Shown piece after piece: positions 11,144 to 24,152 of a DNA stretch of 64,000 bases. Under the pieces are notes generated by a model. That model ran no database searches and had not been told where the DNA came from. It saw only the letters and a program-made list of their open reading frames with translations. Location: positions 64,435,407-64,499,406 of the forward strand of contig OX638372.1 of NCBI GenBank assembly GCA_951812925.1, written 5' to 3'. This DNA comes from Calliopum simillimum (Eukaryota; Arthropoda; Insecta; Diptera; Lauxaniidae). Position numbers and translations under genes: made by a program. Every line of letters starts with the position of its first letter. Position 1 is the first letter of the stretch.

Positions 11144-11732
11144 CGCGGTATGTCATTAGTCGATCTGACAATTCTGTCAAAAGTTATTGGGTTGCCCGAT
11201 GCTTCCACTTTAAATGGCCCACCCTGTATGATATTACTGTCAAGTTCAAACACAAAAAATTATAAAGTCAAAATGGTTATATAAGGTAACTTAATTTATG
11301 TTTGAAATTTAGTGTCAATTACTGTATTTTTTTTACTACCCGAGAGAAGTAAAAATTATGACTCGGATTTTTCCCCGTGTAGAAATTTAAATATAATTGA
11401 GAATTCTTGCCTAACGCAATCGAGTTCATGAAGTTCAGTGAGTCCTTTGAATCAGTGTTCCCATATTGTAGAGGCTATCAAATTGGTAAATCATAATATA
11501 TAGTTAGATATTGATAAATAAGTGGCAAATAATCAAAGGCCTTAAAGTATGCAAAACATATTTGGTTAAAGTTAGACAAAATTCAGTTCACGCCATGAAT
11601 GTGGTGGAAAGAAACAGTGAGAAATGTGTATAAAAGCAACAATGTAAAATGAAGATCGTTCTTGAAGATTTACATAAATATTCATATGAGTAACAACCAG
11701 CTAGTATAAAAGGTACTGCTGATAAATACATA

Positions 11733-13289
11733 CAGTGAGCAAAAAAAGTTTAAGTACAAAACGTCTTTATATATTCATGGCCTTAAATTCCCACTAAAAC
11801 ATACCTTAATCGCACAATTTTGTTCAAGCTATGTGTAACATAACTATTTTGCTTTAATATGATGCGAAATAACGTAGTTCACTTATTCAAGGAAGTCAAT
11901 ATTGTCAAAAAACTAAATATGGAACTAAAAATCGGGCCAATTAAGTTTACGTAAGTATATATTGCTTCGTTCATAGTTTTTTTAATTGTTGAATTTTTTG
12001 AGTAAGTCTAACGGCAATCACGTATTTGCTTTTTAATACCATCCGATTGCCTGCATTTGAATTTAATTTTTGTGGCAAGCGTGACGATTATATTGGAAAA
12101 TGGGTCGAGGAAGCGAAATTCCATTTGATACGCGCAAAATTATACTAGAGCTGTATGTACAGAGAAATAGTGCTAGCGCAATTGGCAGAATAATAAATAA
12201 GCCGCCTTCCAGCGTACAGACAATAATTTTATCTTATGGAAACACTGGAACTCGTTCTAAAAAACTGACTCCTCACGATGAACGTCAAATCCTGGGCAAA
12301 GTAAAACCTGACCCCAAAAAATCGGCACCAGAAATACAAGAGGAAGTGTTACGAAGCTCAAAGCGTAGCGTACATCCACAAATTATTCGAAATGTACTAC
12401 ACAGATATGGGTACAACGAACGAACAGCACGCAAAAAGCCATTGATGTCACATGTGAACCGAGAGAAGAGGCTCGCATTTGCCAGAAAATATGTTGATGA
12501 GCCTGATTCGTTTTGGGACATTGTCATATGGAGTGACGAGTCAAAAATTTAATATTTTTGGTTCGGACGGCGCCCAGAAAGTGTGGAGAAAGCCCAATGA
12601 AGCCTTAAATATAAAAAATTTAACTCCAGCTGTGAAGCGCGGTGGTGGAAACGTGATGGTATGGGGGTGTATGGCCACAGTAGGAGTCGTGAAACTTGTA
12701 TACATTAATACTACAATGGACAAGTATCTCTACTTGTAAATTTTGAAAGATAATCTCGACCAGAGTGCATCAAAGCTTGGACTAGAGACAAAAAAATTTC
12801 TCTTTAAACAGGACAATGATCCAAAACACAACTCACATTTTGTCAAGGAGTGGTTGCTTTATAATTGTAATCAATTACATGCGCTCCCTCAATCTCCAGA
12901 CTTAAATCATATAGAGCATATTTGGAATTTGCTGGACGAGAGGATTCGAAGACATAACGATAACGTAAAGTCAAAAGCATGCACCGGCGTCTGCAAGCAG
13001 TTATCGCTGCAAACGGAGGACCAACCAAATATTAATTTAATAAAAGTGTTATTTAAATTAAGATTTCTAAATTGTACGTAAACATTTTTTGTGTCAAAAA
13101 TTTAAGTTTCTTATGTTTCTTGACTCTTATCTTTTTGTTTTTTATTATTTAGGTAAATGTAAAAGACTTTTATGTTCGCAAATATGGGCATAATTGAAAT
13201 ATAGTTAATTTGTTTTCTTTTTATTTGTGAAAAATTTGGCTGAGTTTTTTCGTAAAAGCATGATGTACTTAAACTTTTTTTGCTCACTG
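11733..13289 (+). mobile_element. Tc1-like element (DD34E group)
   Basis: Inverted ends CAGTGAGCAAAAAAAGTTTA (11733) and the mirror ending at 13289 (about 27 bases matching: 'gtacttaaac...gctcactg'). TA flanks at 11731-11732 and 13290-13291. Length 1557 bp. A transposase pseudogene spans 12100-13081; about 370 bp of leader and 200 bp of trailer are non-coding. Confidence 0.95.
12100..13081 (+). pseudogene. Tc1-like transposase pseudogene
   Basis: Starts MGRGSEIPFDTRKIILELYV, a Tc1-type N-terminal helix-turn-helix. The 150-codon first frame runs to IVIWSDESK (first catalytic Asp). One extra A near 12545 shifts the frame, after which FNIFGSDGAQKVWRKP and the GGGNVMVWGC motif follow. A TAA interrupts at about 12737. 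Then KQDNDPKHNSH (second Asp) and PQSPDLNHIEHIWN (Glu). Only 33 residues separate that Asp from the Glu, against 34 in the family, which suggests a one-codon deletion. The C-terminal end is frameshifted. It cannot make an active enzyme. Confidence 0.93.
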
Positions 13290-13832
13290 TAAGTAAAACG
13301 TATTTGTCTTGTAAATTTTGTGAAATCCATTTCGGCAGCTTTATATATTTATTTTTGCTTTGGCAGTTCCTACTGCATTTCGTGTGAGAAAAATTTAAAG
13401 GAATTTTTACATTAACTACATTTTCTTAAAATAAAATTCTCATATTCTATTTAATTTTCTTGGCAAATTGAAATTTTTTATTCAGAAGTCGGATAAAGAG
13501 CCAGATTATAAAAATTAATTTTTTTTAACTTTCATATTGCCATAGTTTATTTTGATTGACTTTATACATAATTATGTATGTATGCCAATTGTTGTCATTG
13601 TCGTTGGGTTAAGTAAACAACAAAAATGTGAACAATTGAAAAAGGAAAAAAGGATATTAACAGAAGTGCACACTCATATATCTTGGTTTGTTTGTGTGCG
13701 ATTTAAGTTTACGAATCCTTTTGAACTTAAGACAGTTTTATTTGCTCACATTTTAAGCAAAAAGTGTACATTGTTATTCAGAAATATGTTTTGGTAAGAG
13801 TACAGCGGAAGTGTTGTCCTAAAAACATTTTT

Positions 13833-14630
13833 TATACCCTACAGCCAGGGTATATTCACTTTGTCCTTCCGTTTGTAACGATGAGAAGGAGGCGTGGCAG
13901 ATATAGAAAAGTGTATATATTCTTGATCAGCGTAACCTCCTGAGTCGATATAGCCATGTCCGTCTGTCTGGCTGGCTGTGTGTGGAAATACATTTTTTGG
14001 GAAAACTAAGCAAGATAATTCAATGATATTTGGTACACTTCCGCCGTCGTCAAAGCAAGCTTGTGGAATTGAAAATGAGCAAAAACGGTCTACGGACACG
14101 CCTACCGCCTATACAAAAAATATATTCAAAACGCAACTTTTGGAGTATTTTTCTCGATAATGCAACCAAAATACACATGAATACTACGAATTGTAAGCGC
14201 AAGCTCTGAGCAAAAACTGGGCGAATTCGGACAAGAGGGCGTGGCACCTCTCATATAAGCAAAAGGTTCAAAACGCTATACTGAAAGAGTTTTTTTGAGA
14301 TAATGGAACTAAATTTTACTAAGACACTAAGAATTATAAATACAAGCTTTAAGCAAAAACTGGATAAAATCGGACAAGAGGGACTGGCACCTCCCATATA
14401 AGGAAAAGTTTTAAAACGCTATACTGAAAACATTTTTTGAGATAATCCAACCAAATTTCACTCAAATATTAAGAACTATAAATCCAAACTCTGAGAAAAA
14501 ACTGGGTGAATTCGGACAAGAGGGCGTAGCACCTCCCATATGAGTAAAATTTTCAATATACAGCTGTGTGGGGTATTTAATGTTTGGCCAGGCCAAAAGT
14601 AACAACCTTACTAGTTTTTTTTTTCATACA
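13833..14630. repeat. Dispersed dipteran repeat (TATACCCTAC end), copy 1
   Basis: Runs from TATACCCTACAGCCAGGGTA to 'gtatttaatgtttggccagg' and a T-run. It contains the block 'tcttgatcagcgtaacctcc', 'gagtcgatatagccatgtcc' and then degenerate ~140-bp units with 'gtggcacctctcatataagc'. Further copies lie at 32890-33729, 41265-42400 (interrupted), 44299-45217 and a short one at 45330-45427. Such blocks are widespread in fly genomes; I do not assign a named family. Short ORFs in it are not genes. Confidence 0.85.
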
Positions 14631-17600
14631 ACCAGCGTTGGTATTTTATAATGCGTCTGTACTGCGAAGTCTCTTTGAATGCAATAAAGTCGGTAATAAA
14701 ACGTATGCATACACTTTTATTGCATGTAAATATGGAGCACATTTACAAGTGATAATCAATATAAAATGAGGAAATAAACACAAGAAAATGAAGCTATGAT
14801 TACGTGACACTTTTATACGATAAAAAACTCCAAAGTGGCATAAGAAATAGCATGAGAGTTTATTTTATTAAGAGCAATTTACAGGATATAGAAACAAAAT
14901 GTTGCCTTTATTTGTTAATCAAAGTATGCAAATCGATTTGCATAAATTTTTGATTTAATAACTTAATAACATCATACATGGTATATTCATGGATGTAACG
15001 ATGTCATCGTGCGAATTTGAAAAAAAAAAAAGAATTAACGTAAGAAGTGTATAAGAAATTATATATAAGTAGTAGGCTTTAGACTTTTAATAAAAAAAAA
15101 AAAGTTATAAATTACCTAAAGTGGCGTGAAATTGCAGCACCAGAAAAGAAATCGAAAAAAAAAAATGTGTGTTAAATTTTTTCAGCTGCAGCTCATTTAT
15201 GAAATTGCTTACATTTATCAGACGCCTTAAAATAGGCAACGGTTTCTATTTTTTTTTTTGTTTTGCTCTGTTTTGCCTTGCGTTAATGTGTATTCAAGTG
15301 AAAACCCTAAAAATGAAATAAATCACCTTAACCAATTTTCTGCCGCTGTTCGATTTTTTTAAATAGCAAATTTTGTTTAGGGCCAAAAAGGTACTTTTAT
15401 ACTGTAGATAAAAGTCGGAAATACCCGGAAAAATGACTGTTCGAAAAGTCGAACAGTGGCGGTTCATGGAAAAAAAAAATCTGTATTACATAAATATCTA
15501 TTGGTGTGGCCAAAAAAAATTTGAATTAGGGTACATATTTAGGGTGGCCCTCATACAAAAATATTTTTTAAATGACATTTTTTTAAAAACCGCTTAAATG
15601 GCTCACACGAAATTTACACATCATATTTGAATTAAAAGGCATATATGTTTTATTTAGGGTGGCCCTCATGGAAAAAAAATATCAAACAGAGTTGTCCCGA
15701 AGGCCCCTCTAACGATTCACACGGAATTTACACCAAGTGACACCTGTAAGTAAACACAGGGGGTAAGTATTTTCGGGCGAAATGTTGAGGGGATAAAAAT
15801 GCAGATTAGTCGCCCTGGAAGCGAGGAAAAAAATTTATCAATTTTTTAGGGGTGCCTCCCAAAGGAGAGGGATGGGGAGAAGATATGTTCAGAAAGAATA
15901 TTAAGGAGGCAAAAATAATGGGTGTTGATCTAACATTTCATTCGCGTAAGGGTGACACCTTGGCAGCTATGGGGTTATTTGTCGATCATCCCATTTTCTT
16001 GAACTTTGACCTCGAAATGTCGTCACTTAACAACATCCAATCTATCCCATTTTTGCTTACATATTATTTGATCAAACCTCATAAAATAGAGGGTTGTAGC
16101 GTATCGAAATCGTGAAATCGTGCATTTATCATGTCTAATATTGCATATTCAATACATGATCTGAATTGTGCAAAACCGCCATTGCTCGACTTTTGGTACA
16201 GCCCCCTTGGAAAAGCTATAACAAGTAACAAATTTTTTACAAAGGATTCAAGCTTTTTGGGTCAGAATTACTTTAGAAAGATTACTTTAAATTCTAGATT
16301 CGAACTTTTTTTGGCGCAGCAGAAAATGGGTTAAAGCGGAATTTTAAAATTAAATTTGTGTTTTTTTTTTTGCATTGTTGCTAAAACATAAGGGCAGAGG
16401 AGGTTAAAAATTAAATTTAGGGTATGAGTTATTTTAAGGCACGTCTGTATTGCTATTAATCAATTTGTAAGTGGTGAAGGTAAAGGCTACGGGGGCGACT
16501 TTTTTTATTTTTAATATTATTTATAGTGGAGTCAATGAATACATAAAACAGGCAAAATGAGAAAGTAAGAAAATGAGGATTTGTTTGTTTTATTTTTATA
16601 TTTTTTTTTACAATTTTGGGTCGTCTATGAAGAGAAGATATTTCAAAAATTAAAAAAGATATAAGGAAAGGAATACATCGACAATAGTGATTAATTTTTT
16701 TTTTCTCTGCTCATCATAAGCATCATAGATATTGTTTAAAAAATATAAATTATTTCGTTCCAGCTTCAAAGGGTTTTAAATGAAAAAACAAAATTCTTAA
16801 AAAAATCATCAAAATCGGAGCAGTTATTGAGAACTTCTGAGGAAAAAGCTTTATTTACTCCACTCCGAATTTGATGTTCTGTAGAGCTTAGCAAAATATC
16901 GGCGCTTTTATTAACATATCAGTTAAAAAGTTTTAATCTGAGAAGCTAAGCAAGTTTTCGATGGGCAAAACTATGAAATTAACTGTCATTTTTATTATTT
17001 ATTATGCAATTTTTTGTGAAAATATGGAAATGGTCAACCAGACAGTTCCCGATTTCAATTTTTCTGAAAAGCATTTGAATTTTTTTTTTTTTGATTTGTT
17101 GCAATTTTCAATCTTAAAAGAACAATGGTTATGAATCAAACGACAATATTTGTATGAAAGTAATCAAAGCACTTTACACTTCTTCATTAAGAAAATTGCA
17201 TAAATTGCTGGACAGTAGCTAATGGATGTAGGCGGCATAGCATTAACAATAAATAGACAGCTCTGCAAAAAAAGTTCATGATGCAGCGAAAAATGAAATA
17301 AAAATGACATTGCCAACTATGGGGGGAATACTTTCAACACTTTGCGAAAACATCATTCCCCACAAGCATTTTTTATAAATCATCGGGTATGTTGTGTCTG
17401 CCGGACTCTTTGGTCACTTCGATAAAACCCAACTTATTATTGGAAAGCAAAATGACATGCATTCGAAATCTTAACACTAGGACGACAAAGGTATTCAAAT
17501 TAACCAATTTGAACATTTAACTTTAGATCAACTGTGTATTCGGGACAAATAATATTCAATGAAAAAATGAGTAGTGCCACGCCTCAAAAAAAAAAAAAAA

Positions 17601-18178
17601 AAACTTGCTACTAACTAATAACGTAAAGTAATTATTTTCATAGTCACGTTCTTTAAACTTGTTGGCCTTTTCAACATTTTCATTAAATGTCACAAAGAAT
17701 TCAACACCACAGTAGCACTTCAGCTACAACTGGCAATAGCTTTTTCTATTTCCACGTGGTAACAACATACATACATGTGTTTATCTATACATGCATCCGT
17801 GGACATACTTATACATTTGTGCTTTGCTTTAAGAAATACAAAAAAATAAAAATATAAGAAAATCCTTATGTTACAAACGAAGCGCAAAGCATAAAACAAA
17901 CCTTTAAAAATTTCAAATTTTACTCAATTAAATTTAACATCTAAAGCATTTTTAATGGAAATACGTTAAATGTGTAAGAACCTTTAGTATTCCCATGGAC
18001 CTTTGACCTAAGATGACATTTATGCCCTTACTTTAAAAACGCAATTAAGTTTAAATTTATCACACAAAAGGAGTGACTCATAATGACCATATAATTCCCG
18101 AGCTCTAACGTGTGGATAAGTTGATTCTGAGAACTTGTGTTTATAGTAAAAAAAAAAATTGTTTATGCAAATGTAAGG
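14631..18178. other. AT-rich region without recognisable genes
   Basis: No transposase or host-gene motif seen. 'tagggtggccctcat' occurs twice about 115 bp apart (15540 and 15655), pointing to a local duplication. An 87-codon open frame at 15852-16115 (plus) lies in a less AT-rich patch that follows this repeat; I do not recognise its product and would not call it a gene. A run of A at 17588-17604 and short ACAT repeats near 17767 are also present. Confidence 0.5.
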
Positions 18179-20249
18179 CACGGTGGTTTTTAAAAAATTT
18201 TAACTTTTTGAAATACCACCCGCGATTTTTTTCAGGGATAATGTTGGGGGACCCTTCTAGTATCTAAATCCGCAATCCGCGAAATCGGACGTCCAGCCGT
18301 TTTTTTTTTTCGACCTTTTAGTTTTTTTAACGATTTTTGAGTATATCTCGGTGTGTATATACATGTTATGTACACATATATATGTATATACGTACATATA
18401 TATAATTGTATATGTATATATGTGTAATATATATATATGGATATATATATACATACATACATACATACATATAAAAGGTATCATTTCCGCACCATTTATT
18501 TTTTAAAAAATCGGTTTTTTCGTATTTAAGAAAAACACAAACAAAAACCGGAAACGAAAGTAATCACTTCAAATGTGATTTTTGATGCTTAATCCGATTC
18601 CGGTATTAGAATTGCTCTATTACGTCTGGACTTTGAGATATCCTTACATATATGTTTAAAGGACACCATTTTTTTTCCTATTTTTGAAGTTATATAACAA
18701 GATAAGGTAATATTATGCCGTAAAATCTGGTATGACAGTTAATAGCCTTAGTTTTTTCCTTAAAAACTCAATCAAACCGATAACGATATCTTTTTTTTTG
18801 TCGGAGATATCTTTGCCTAAAAAGTTAAAAAGTGCAAAAACACGATTTTTGGCTATATTGGATGTTATATGCAGGACACACAAAATTTTTTTGGGAATTT
18901 CTATTACCAGAAACATTTGGTACTTTCTTTTGGCTTTAAATTGAGCTTTCAAATGTTTATCTGAAATATTTTTCTGCAAAGTTATGTTAACTTTAAAATC
19001 ACACCATGAAACTTAAAGCGAAAAATCTCGGATTTCGGCTATATTTGAGGTTGTATACAGTACGGACGAAATTCGTCTGCTCTTTTTTACTAACCGAAGC
19101 ATTTAAAACCATTCTTTATCTTCAAAATGAGCTATTAAGTGGTCTCTTGTAATTGTTTTGTAAAAAGTTATGACTATTTTAAGACGACATGTTGCAGCAA
19201 TATAAGGAATATTCGTACACTGTGAGTTTGCACTCCATAATGTAATTTTTAAATAGTCATAACTTTGTGGAAAACAATCACTAGAGACCTCTTGATAACT
19301 TATTTTGAAGATAAAGAATGGTTTTAAATGCTTCGGTTAGTAAAAAAGAGCAGACGAATTTCGTCCGTACTGTATACAACCTCAAATATAGCCGAAATCC
19401 GAGATTTTTCGCTTTAAGTTTCATGGTGTGATTTTAAAGTTAACATAACTTCGCAGAAAAATATTGCAGATGAACATTTGATAGCTCAATTTAAAGCCAA
19501 AAGAAAGTACCAAATGTTTCTGGTAATAGAAATTCCCAAAAAAATTTTGTGTGTCCTGCATATAACATCCAATATAGCCAAAAATCGTGTTTTTGCACTT
19601 TTTTAACTTTTTAGGCAAAGATATCTCCGACAAAAAAAAAGATATCGTTATCGGTTTGATTGAGTTTTTTAGGAAAAAACTAGGGCTATTAACTGTCATA
19701 CCAGATTTTACGGCATAATATTACCTTATCTTGTTATATAACTTCAAAAATAGGGAAAAAAATGGTGTCCTTTAAACATATATGTAAGGATATCTCAAAG
19801 TCCAGACGTAATAGAGCAATTCTAATACCGGAATCGGATTAAACATCAAAAATCACATTTGAGGTGATTACTTTCGTTTCCGGTTTTTGTTTGTGTTTTT
19901 CTTAAATACGAAAAACCGATTTTTTAAAAAATAAATGGTGCGGAAATGATACCTTTTATATGTATGTATGTATGTATATATATATATCCATATATATATA
20001 TTACACATATATACATATACAATTATATATATGTACGTATATACATATATATGTGTACATAACATGTATATACACACCGAGATATACTCAAAAATCGTTA
20101 AAAAAACTAAAAGGTCGAAAAAAAAAAACGGCTGGACGTCCGATTTCGCGGATTGCGGATTTAGATACTAGAAGGGTCCCCCAACATTATCCCTGAAAAA
20201 AATCGCGGGTGGTATTTCAAAAAGTTAAAATTTTTTAAAAACCACCGTG
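18179..20249. mobile_element. 2.07 kb foldback element, CACGGTGG ends, 4-bp target duplication
   Basis: The two halves are near-perfect mirror images: left arm 18179 to about 19200, right arm about 19235-20249, loop about 30 bp. Tips are CACGGTGGTTTTTAAAAAAT and its mirror. AAGG precedes (18175-18178) and follows (20250-20253), a 4-bp target duplication. Each arm carries an AT/ACAT microsatellite (18340-18475 and 19965-20090). Arm ORFs are mirrored chance frames. It shares tip type and duplication length with 52679-54104 and 54581-55967. Confidence 0.93.
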
Positions 20250-20628
20250 AAGGCCATATTTTTTTTTATTTTGTTCATGTTAAACCACGTCACTTAAAAA
20301 TGTTTACTGAAGAAATAACTGAGTGGAAAATTTCCTCATCACCAAATAAGTGCAAAAAAAATTTATGAGTTATGCTGTAGAAAAATATAAACTTATGCAT
20401 CAAACAAAATCCCTTCATTTCTTTTATAATGTTTTAGCGCATATTTGTGCAAAAATACATACCTTGTAATTCGTAAATCATTCTACTCAAGAGGGAATAT
20501 TATGCGGCTCATCTAATTTTGAATAGTTTTTGTAATTAAATTGCATTGATTTAGGATCAAAACTTAACATCTAAATAGTCTCTGAAAATAAGTTCGATCC
20601 CAGAGAAACGGAGAGCCTAACAAAAGTT
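20250..20628. other. Short AT-rich stretch, nothing recognised
   Basis: Lies between the 2.07 kb foldback and the mariner remnant. No repeat partner or coding signature was seen. Confidence 0.5.
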
Positions 20629-21905
20629 CGCTTAGTAGGTGTCATGTTATAAATTTTTAGTAAATCAAAAAATTGGGTACTATTTGTAATAGTCTTACGA
20701 TATATCATTTTAATTTTCAGAAAGATCGGTTGAAACGGAGGTAAGAAAACGTAAAATTCGTGAAACAATGTCAGCAGATATTCCAGTGTCAACGCATCAA
20801 GAGATTCGGTTTGCTATTCTTTTTGGATTTCGACGTAAGCTCAAGCCTGTAGAAATATTTAGTGGATGCCATATAGCATTTAAAGTTAATGCGCCATCCC
20901 TCCTGACTATTTCAAAGTGGTTCCGTAGATTCCAGACAGGTAATTTTTCAGTGGAGGACGAACCTTGAGAAGGCCGCCCAAAATCTTTGACTGATTAAGC
21001 AAGTGTAGCGCTGGTGAAGTCTAAAATAATCGAAGATCCAAGATTGACCCAGCAAAATTATTGCTGAGGAACTGGGCTTGAATGCCATGGCTGTATCGCA
21101 AATATTAAAAAATGGTCTTGGATACACGAAGAAATCTGCACGATGGGTTCCTAGGATTTTAAGTGATGCTCAAAAAGAGGCACGTGTGCGTTTTGCCAAG
21201 TATTTTCTTAAAAAATTCAAAAACGGAGAGTCTAATACTTTCAAAAACATTGTAACAGGTGATGAAGCATGGTTTTACAAGTACGCCCCGGAAATCAAAC
21301 AACAATCCATACTATGGAGCCCAGAAGGTGCAAATCCACCTGTTAAAGCAAAGCAACAAAAGTCATCAACAAAAGTAATGATGTCAGTTTAGTTCACCAG
21401 AGAGAAAGTTGTAGCTGCTATTCCTTTGAAAAAAGGTCAGACGGTTACTGCTAAGTGGTATACTGAACCCTGCTTACCAAAAGTTTTCCAAAATTTATTG
21501 GAAAAACGCCAAAAAAAGGAGCTACGCCGCTACTTTCTACATCACGATAATGCACCAGCGCACACTCCTAAAAAACGACCGATTTTATTGCGCTTTCAGG
21601 CATCGAAGAAGTTCGTCCTGCACTTTATTCCCCAAATCTAGCACCTTGTGACTTCTGGTCGTTTCCAAAAATAAAAAAATATTTGAGAGGGAGAGTCTTC
21701 AACAGCAATGAGGAGATAATAAATGCGGTTAATGATTAAATTGTAAATCTGCAAAAAGCCGATTTTGAAGACTGTTTTTCAAGATGGATTTATCGACTTT
21801 AAAAATGCATCAAAATAAATGGCGATTACGTTGAAAAAATACAATCAGATGAAGAATAAAATTATAAATTTAAAAATTTCCAGTTTTTTTTAATTTTACT
21901 AAGCG
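20629..21905 (+). mobile_element. Second mariner type, decayed
   Basis: The transposase pseudogene is clear; the ends are not. 'acgcttagta'-like sequence near 20629 ('ttcgcttagtaggtg') and its inverse near 21898 ('ttactaagcgtattt') are a candidate eroded terminal repeat at the expected ~1.28 kb spacing. No convincing TA duplication can be fixed. Confidence 0.7.
20768..21840 (+). pseudogene. mariner transposase pseudogene (different subgroup from the 4.3 kb copy)
   Basis: Begins near MSADIPVSTHQEIRFAIL, then SKWFRRFQTGNFSVEDEP (helix-turn-helix region), stops, LGYTKKSARWVPRILSDAQK, NIVTGDEAWFYKY (first Asp), FLHHDNAPAHT (second Asp), YSPNLAPCDFWSFPKIKK (third Asp; PNLAP in place of the usual PDLAP), and an ending close to INGDYVEKIQ. 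Lesions: TGA after EDEP (about 20966), TAA about 20996, a frameshift near 21060, TAG about 21390, a frameshift around 21600 between the second and third Asp, and TAA at about 21737. The sequence is clearly unlike the Mos1-type copies, so it is a separate lineage in the same locus. Confidence 0.92.
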
Positions 21906-24152
21906 TATTTCATGCAAAAATTTTGCATTAAAGTACCAAATTCTCAGTCACTTGGCATGTCTATCTTCCGAAATTTAATGCTAAATAAAATAAACGAGAA
22001 ATGTAATGAATAGCGTTTCATTGTAATTGGTAAATTTTACTTTTAAAATTTAATTTTATTAAAAAATATGTTATTAAGCTCTGTCACTTAACTTTTATAT
22101 CAGTCACATGGTACTTCAAAACATCTAAGAGTTTCAATTAATTAGCGTATCTAGCGCATTACTATTTTGTTGATGTGAATGACAGAAGTGATGTTTTGTA
22201 ACAAAAAATATTTTGCCAAAAATAATTTATTTTTCATCCTTCTTGATTTATGTCACCTATATACTTAGTTTTACAGAAATGATTTGTTAAGTTATGGTGC
22301 CTTTAAGGCAGTTAAAACAAGGTTCAAAATTTCCCGCATAATTACAACAAAATGTTTACCTGTGTTGATAAAAAATTAAATGAGGAAATTATAATCGAAG
22401 TTCGGCTTAAGATTTTTCTTTATTGCTTCATAAAACTATCCATAACTTGGACATTTCTTAACCGATACCCATGTTTCGATGTTTTGAAAAGGTGATGAAA
22501 CAAGCTGCAAACTTTTTGACGAAAAGTAATCTTTTAAGATAACAAAGAACGATCCGCGGCTTACTCTTAAGATCTTTCAACATATTTTTCCTGGAAAGAA
22601 GAGAATATTGCATTTACATTGTATATATGTCAGCACTTTTTTCAAATTTTTTGAAGGCTTCTTTTGCCTATTTCCGAAATTTCTCAAAGGTAATTGCTAT
22701 TCTTGCTGTCCAGCAAGCTTTTCTTTCTTTTTTTAATAACATAATTATGTACCTATTTTAATAGTACTTCAGGGCATAAGGGCGAAGAAGAAAAGTCTGG
22801 CATAGTATATCTTTTATCTGAACGGACAATTTGTTGTTAGTCTTCGTCATTGGGTGACTGTTTTTGTCGTCTGCGTTATACATGGTTGCGTAAAATAGTC
22901 AGATGTGATGTGTTAAGTGAATAAAAACAGATGTAAGTGTGATACAAACTTTATTTTTTTTTTCGTATGTACGCACTTAGATGGTATCTTGGAAATTTAT
23001 TTCCTTTAAAATGTCATTTGTACTTAAATGTATCTAACAATATGCCACAAATAGCAAAAGATTACACTTAACTTGAACAGCAATAGCAACAACATCTGCA
23101 GTGGTCATAAAATTTAATTCATTTCATTTCGATTCAATGTCAAGATCATCCCACTAATGCAACTATGTACGTCTTCTGTTGTATGGATAACAAAAGATTC
23201 GCTTTCATTCAAGTTGAAAGCAACTGGGTTGGAAAAAATTGACTCAGTGACATGCACACATGAACATGATGTAATACATATCTGTGGCATTTCGACAAGA
23301 AAACCAAACTCGAAATTGGCAACTTTTAAGGAGAGCTAAAAAACTGTTTAACTGTTTTCCAATAACTTGGCTCAATTTCGTTGATCTAGCGTTAAATCTC
23401 CTCTTTCAATATATTTTTACTAATCTTTATCTGTAAGCTGTTAAATCATTTTCTTCTTTTGGTTAGCAACACATCGCCGCACGAATGGCGCTTAGTTGAA
23501 ATCTTGCGTAAATTATGGCGCATCCGTATATATCTGGAACTGGATGTCATAGAGATAGGTGATTATACCAAAAAAAGCGTATTTAATTTTCATATTTATG
23601 ACTAAAATCCTGGAAAATTGTCTTATCTCGAGTTAGGTTGTTTTGTCAAAAGTCCACAGATATAACTTATATTGATATATGTACTTACAATTGACGTGTG
23701 CAAATACCAAAGGCACTATGTGTCAAAATGTAACTTTCAATGTTTTGTTACTTCCAACGTTCTATGTACTCTACAAATGTGCGATTTTGTAGAGTTTAAA
23801 AAAAATAGCACATGGCTACAGCTACAGGGCTCTTACATAAAATAATTTTATATATTTGAATAATTTTTTTAATGCCACTAAATATCTTTGATACTCTTTC
23901 ACTCTACAGTTATTTATTGTTGGGTGTGATGTTCAACAGAAAAAGCCACCTTATCTTCGAAAAACCAAAACATAGGAAGACAATTTCCGATTTGTGGGAC
24001 ATTAAAAAATTGTGAGATCATTGTATGAAAAATCATTAATGATGAAATCAGAGCTAGTTAGATCTATTTGGAACTAGTTTATGAGGTTGTCTTACACCAG
24101 TCCAGTTAAATACCTGCAAGAATACAATCCTTGACTATATAAACGGGATACG
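21906..24152. other. AT-rich region without recognisable genes
   Basis: Only short open frames (up to 60 codons) with no motif. No large inverted repeat was found by eye. It could hold host regulatory or intronic DNA, but nothing shows this. Confidence 0.45.

Larger units (their letters stand above)
9600..11226 (-). mobile_element. DD41D (rosa-type) mariner-like element
   Basis: Inverted ends CAGGGTGGGCCATTTAAAGT (9600) and its exact mirror ending at 11226, matching over about 28 bases. TA flanks at 9598-9599 and 11227-11228. It inserted into the tRNA-core element at 9220-11381. A MITE (9711-10429) sits in its 3' part. The transposase on the minus strand has 41 residues between the second and third catalytic Asp. 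Confidence 0.93.
9220..11381. mobile_element. Small inverted-end element with tRNA-like core, copy 1 (carries nested elements)
   Basis: The left tip ACAGAGAAAAAAATAG (9221) mirrors the right tip TTTTTCCCCGTGT (ending about 11380). The flanking internal sequence matches the second copy at 41609-42305 on both sides of the insert ('aatttaaccagaattt', 'tctgtccaaa', 'tgaaatttagtgt'). The resident element is about 0.5 kb; the rest is a DD41D mariner (9600-11226) that itself contains a MITE (9711-10429). A tRNA-like T-arm on the minus strand (9445-9515) lies in its left half. No ORF of its own. Confidence 0.85.

Noticed and set aside
15852..16334. Two adjacent ORFs (87 and 67 codons) as a small gene
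   Set aside because: No promoter, splice or poly(A) context and no recognisable motif; next to a local duplication.
18232..18484. ORFs rich in Tyr/Ile on the minus strand, mirrored at 19960-20196
   Set aside because: They read through AT/ACAT microsatellites in both arms of a foldback.
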